NCBI GenBank assembly: GCA_005888925.1
Contig: VBCP01000572.1
Coordinates: 1-7,005 of the forward strand
Reading direction: 5' to 3'
DNA from: Betaproteobacteria bacterium
GTDB lineage: Bacteria > Pseudomonadota > Gammaproteobacteria > Burkholderiales > SG8-39
DNA: 7,005 nt
Shown piece by piece: positions 5,491 to 7,005 of the stretch. The notes under the pieces were generated by a model, which was given only the letters and a program-made list of their open reading frames with translations, ran no database searches and was not told the DNA's origin. A program made the translations under genes and the position numbers. Each line of letters begins with the position of its first letter. The first letter of the stretch is position 1.

Positions 5491-7005
5491 ATGGACCGTC
5501 GTGAATTCCTGAAGACCTCCGGTGCCCTGGTCGTGTCGATTTCGGCGCCGGCGATGGAAGCGCTGGCGCAATCGGGCAAGCCGCCGCTCGTGCCCGGAGA
5601 GCTCGATTCCTGGATCGCGGTGCTGCCGAACGGCCGTGTGCAGGCCTTCTTCGGCAAGATGGACATGGGGCAGGGGCTCGACGTCGCCGTTGCCCAGATC
5701 GTGGCCGAAGAGCTCGATGTCGGCTTCGACAAGGTCGCCGTGCTGATGGGGGACACCGGATCGTCGTGCAACCAGGGCGGCGCTTCCGGCAGCACCGGCG
5801 TATCGAATGGTGCTCGGCTCATGCGACGCGCGGCGGCGGAAGCGCGGCGCGTGCTCGTCGAGCGCGGCAGCGAAAAGCTCGGCACGCCGGCGGCGGACCT
5901 GCGCGTGGAAGATGGCGTCGTCTTTGGACCCAAAGGCAAGACGAGCTACGCGGATCTTGTCGGCGGCCGCTACTTCCATCACAAGGTGGAGTGGAACAAC
6001 AAGGTCGGCAACCCGATGGACATTAAGGTGCCGGCGCAGTCGAAGGCGCCGGCCGACTACAAGGTCGTGGGGAAACCGCTTCCCCGGCGCGACGTGGCGT
6101 GGAAGGTCTACGGCACCGACAAGTTCGTCACCGATGTGCGGGTGCCCGGCATGCTGCACGCACGCGTCCTCCGGCCGCCACGCGCGGCATGCAAGGTGAA
6201 AAGCGTGGACGAAGGCTCGATCAAGGCCATCCGCGGCGCCCGGGTCATTCGCGAAAAGGACTTCATCGCGGTAGTGGCGCCGAAGGAGTGGGACGCGGTG
6301 CGCGCTGCGCAGACGCTCAAGGTGGACTGGGAGCCGATGGACAAACCCTTTCCGCCGATGGACCAGCTGCACCAGTACATCCGCGACGCAAAGGTGGTGA
6401 AGCGCGAGGACGAAGTGAAGAAGGGCGACGTCGACGCGGCATTCAAGGGCGCTGGCTTGAAGGTGGTCCAGGCCGAATACGAATGGCCGTTCCAGTCGCA
6501 CGCCAGCATGGGCCCGGGGTGCGCGGTGGCCGAGATCAAGGACGGCAGCTGCACCGTGTGGACGGGCTCGCAGAAGCCGCACTTCGTGCGCGACGGGGTC
6601 GCGCGGCTCCTCGAGCTGCCGCCCGAGAAGGTGCGCGCGATCTGGGTGGCCGGCCCCGGCTCTTATGGGCGCAACGACGCGGGCGATGCGGCGATGGATG
6701 CCGCGTTCCTCGCCAAGGCGACCGGCAAGCCGGTTCGCGTGCAGGGCATGCGCGCCGACGGCACGGCGTGGGATCCGAAGGGCCCGGCCTGCGTGCATCG
6801 CGCGCGGGCGGCGCTGGACTCGTCCGGAAAAGTGGTGGCGTATGAATTCATCTCCAAAGGCTTCAGCCGCCAGCACATCGCGACGAACGAGTCGAAACCG
6901 GCGGACAGCCTCGTCGGCCAATCGCTGGGCGTGCCGCCGAAGCCGACGCAGATCTTTGGCACGCCGTCCGAGTCTTACGGGTTCGAGAACAAGCTGCTCG
7001 GCTGG
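5491..7005 (+). CDS. Molybdopterin-binding large subunit, xanthine dehydrogenase family, with Tat signal (3' end outside window)
   Basis: The frame is open for 505 codons to the window edge; family members of this type are about 720-760 residues, so roughly the last third, including the expected catalytic glutamate, is missing. The start gives MDRREFLK, a twin-arginine export signal, followed by a hydrophobic stretch and a likely cleavage after ALA near residue 26. Export of the folded, cofactor-loaded enzyme to the periplasm is therefore likely. A GKMDMGQGLDVAVAQIV segment (55-71) and SSCNQGGASGSTG (91-103) belong to the molybdopterin-binding region. The hammerhead-like domain (about 203-285, starting near VYGTDKFVTDVRVPGMLHARV) comes after them. 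Further pterin-domain segments are FQSHASMGPG (334-343) and GPGSYGRNDAGD (388-399). This order, with the GQG segment before the hammerhead, resembles isoquinoline 1-oxidoreductase beta and related two-subunit enzymes rather than classical xanthine dehydrogenase. Such enzymes hydroxylate N-heterocycles or oxidise aldehydes; the substrate here is unknown. Confidence 0.92.
   Translation, partial: MDRREFLKTSGALVVSISAPAMEALAQSGKPPLVPGELDSWIAVLPNGRVQAFFGKMDMGQGLDVAVAQIVAEELDVGFDKVAVLMGDTGSSCNQGGASGSTGVSNGARLMRRAAAEARRVLVERGSEKLGTPAADLRVEDGVVFGPKGKTSYADLVGGRYFHHKVEWNNKVGNPMDIKVPAQSKAPADYKVVGKPLPRRDVAWKVYGTDKFVTDVRVPGMLHARVLRPPRAACKVKSVDEGSIKAIRGARVIREKDFIAVVAPKEWDAVRAAQTLKVDWEPMDKPFPPMDQLHQYIRDAKVVKREDEVKKGDVDAAFKGAGLKVVQAEYEWPFQSHASMGPGCAVAEIKDGSCTVWTGSQKPHFVRDGVARLLELPPEKVRAIWVAGPGSYGRNDAGDAAMDAAFLAKATGKPVRVQGMRADGTAWDPKGPACVHRARAALDSSGKVVAYEFISKGFSRQHIATNESKPADSLVGQSLGVPPKPTQIFGTPSESYGFENKLLGW

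Noticed and set aside
6099..6845. 248-codon plus-strand frame inside the molybdenum subunit gene
   Set aside because: It is an Arg/Gly-rich shadow in another frame; the real reading frame runs open through the whole region from 5491 with family motifs.
5452..6921. 489-codon open frame on the minus strand opposite the molybdenum subunit
   Set aside because: It is Arg/His/Ala/Leu-rich antisense translation with no family features; the plus strand encodes a clear Tat signal and molybdopterin-binding motifs.

Overview
The window is a gene-dense, GC-rich stretch with every supported gene on the + strand and almost no intergenic space. The mix of a TctA/TctC-type tripartite tricarboxylate transporter (TTT; 'Bug' family binding protein), a zinc-free quinone-oxidoreductase-like protein and a Tat-exported molybdenum hydroxylase suggests a betaproteobacterium (Burkholderiales-like). 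That placement is an inference from gene content and base composition, not a phylogenetic result.

Layout: (1) 1-1293, the 3' part of a TctA membrane permease, open at the left edge; (2) 1293-2249, a complete TctC-type periplasmic binding protein, overlapping the permease stop by one base; (3) 2255-3142, an MDR-family quinone oxidoreductase; (4) 3153-4112, a chimeric gene joining the first 58 codons of a [2Fe-2S] protein in frame to codons 58-318 of the binding protein; (5) 4118-5005, a second, nearly identical quinone oxidoreductase; (6) 5016-5480, the intact [2Fe-2S] subunit; (7) 5491 to beyond the right edge, the molybdopterin-binding large subunit with a twin-arginine signal. No promoter, terminator, RNA gene, CRISPR array or transposon was seen.

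The main event is a direct tandem duplication of 1863 bp: 1458-3320 is repeated as 3321-5183 with only seven substitutions found by eye. Its endpoints lie inside the binding-protein gene and inside the [2Fe-2S] gene and share a 6-base identity (gtgcgc). The simpler ancestral order was therefore TctA, TctC, quinone oxidoreductase, [2Fe-2S] subunit, molybdenum subunit. The duplication left both outer genes intact, doubled the oxidoreductase and created the fusion gene at the junction. The seven differences mean either that the copies have begun to diverge or that an assembler joined two strain variants; the sequence alone cannot decide.

Functionally the set looks like a catabolic operon: the TTT system would import an organic acid, and a periplasmic molybdenum hydroxylase ([2Fe-2S] plus Moco subunits, no FAD subunit in view) plus a soluble NAD(P)H-type oxidoreductase would act on it or its derivatives. 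The substrate cannot be read from the sequence. I see a rearranged version of known families rather than a wholly new system.
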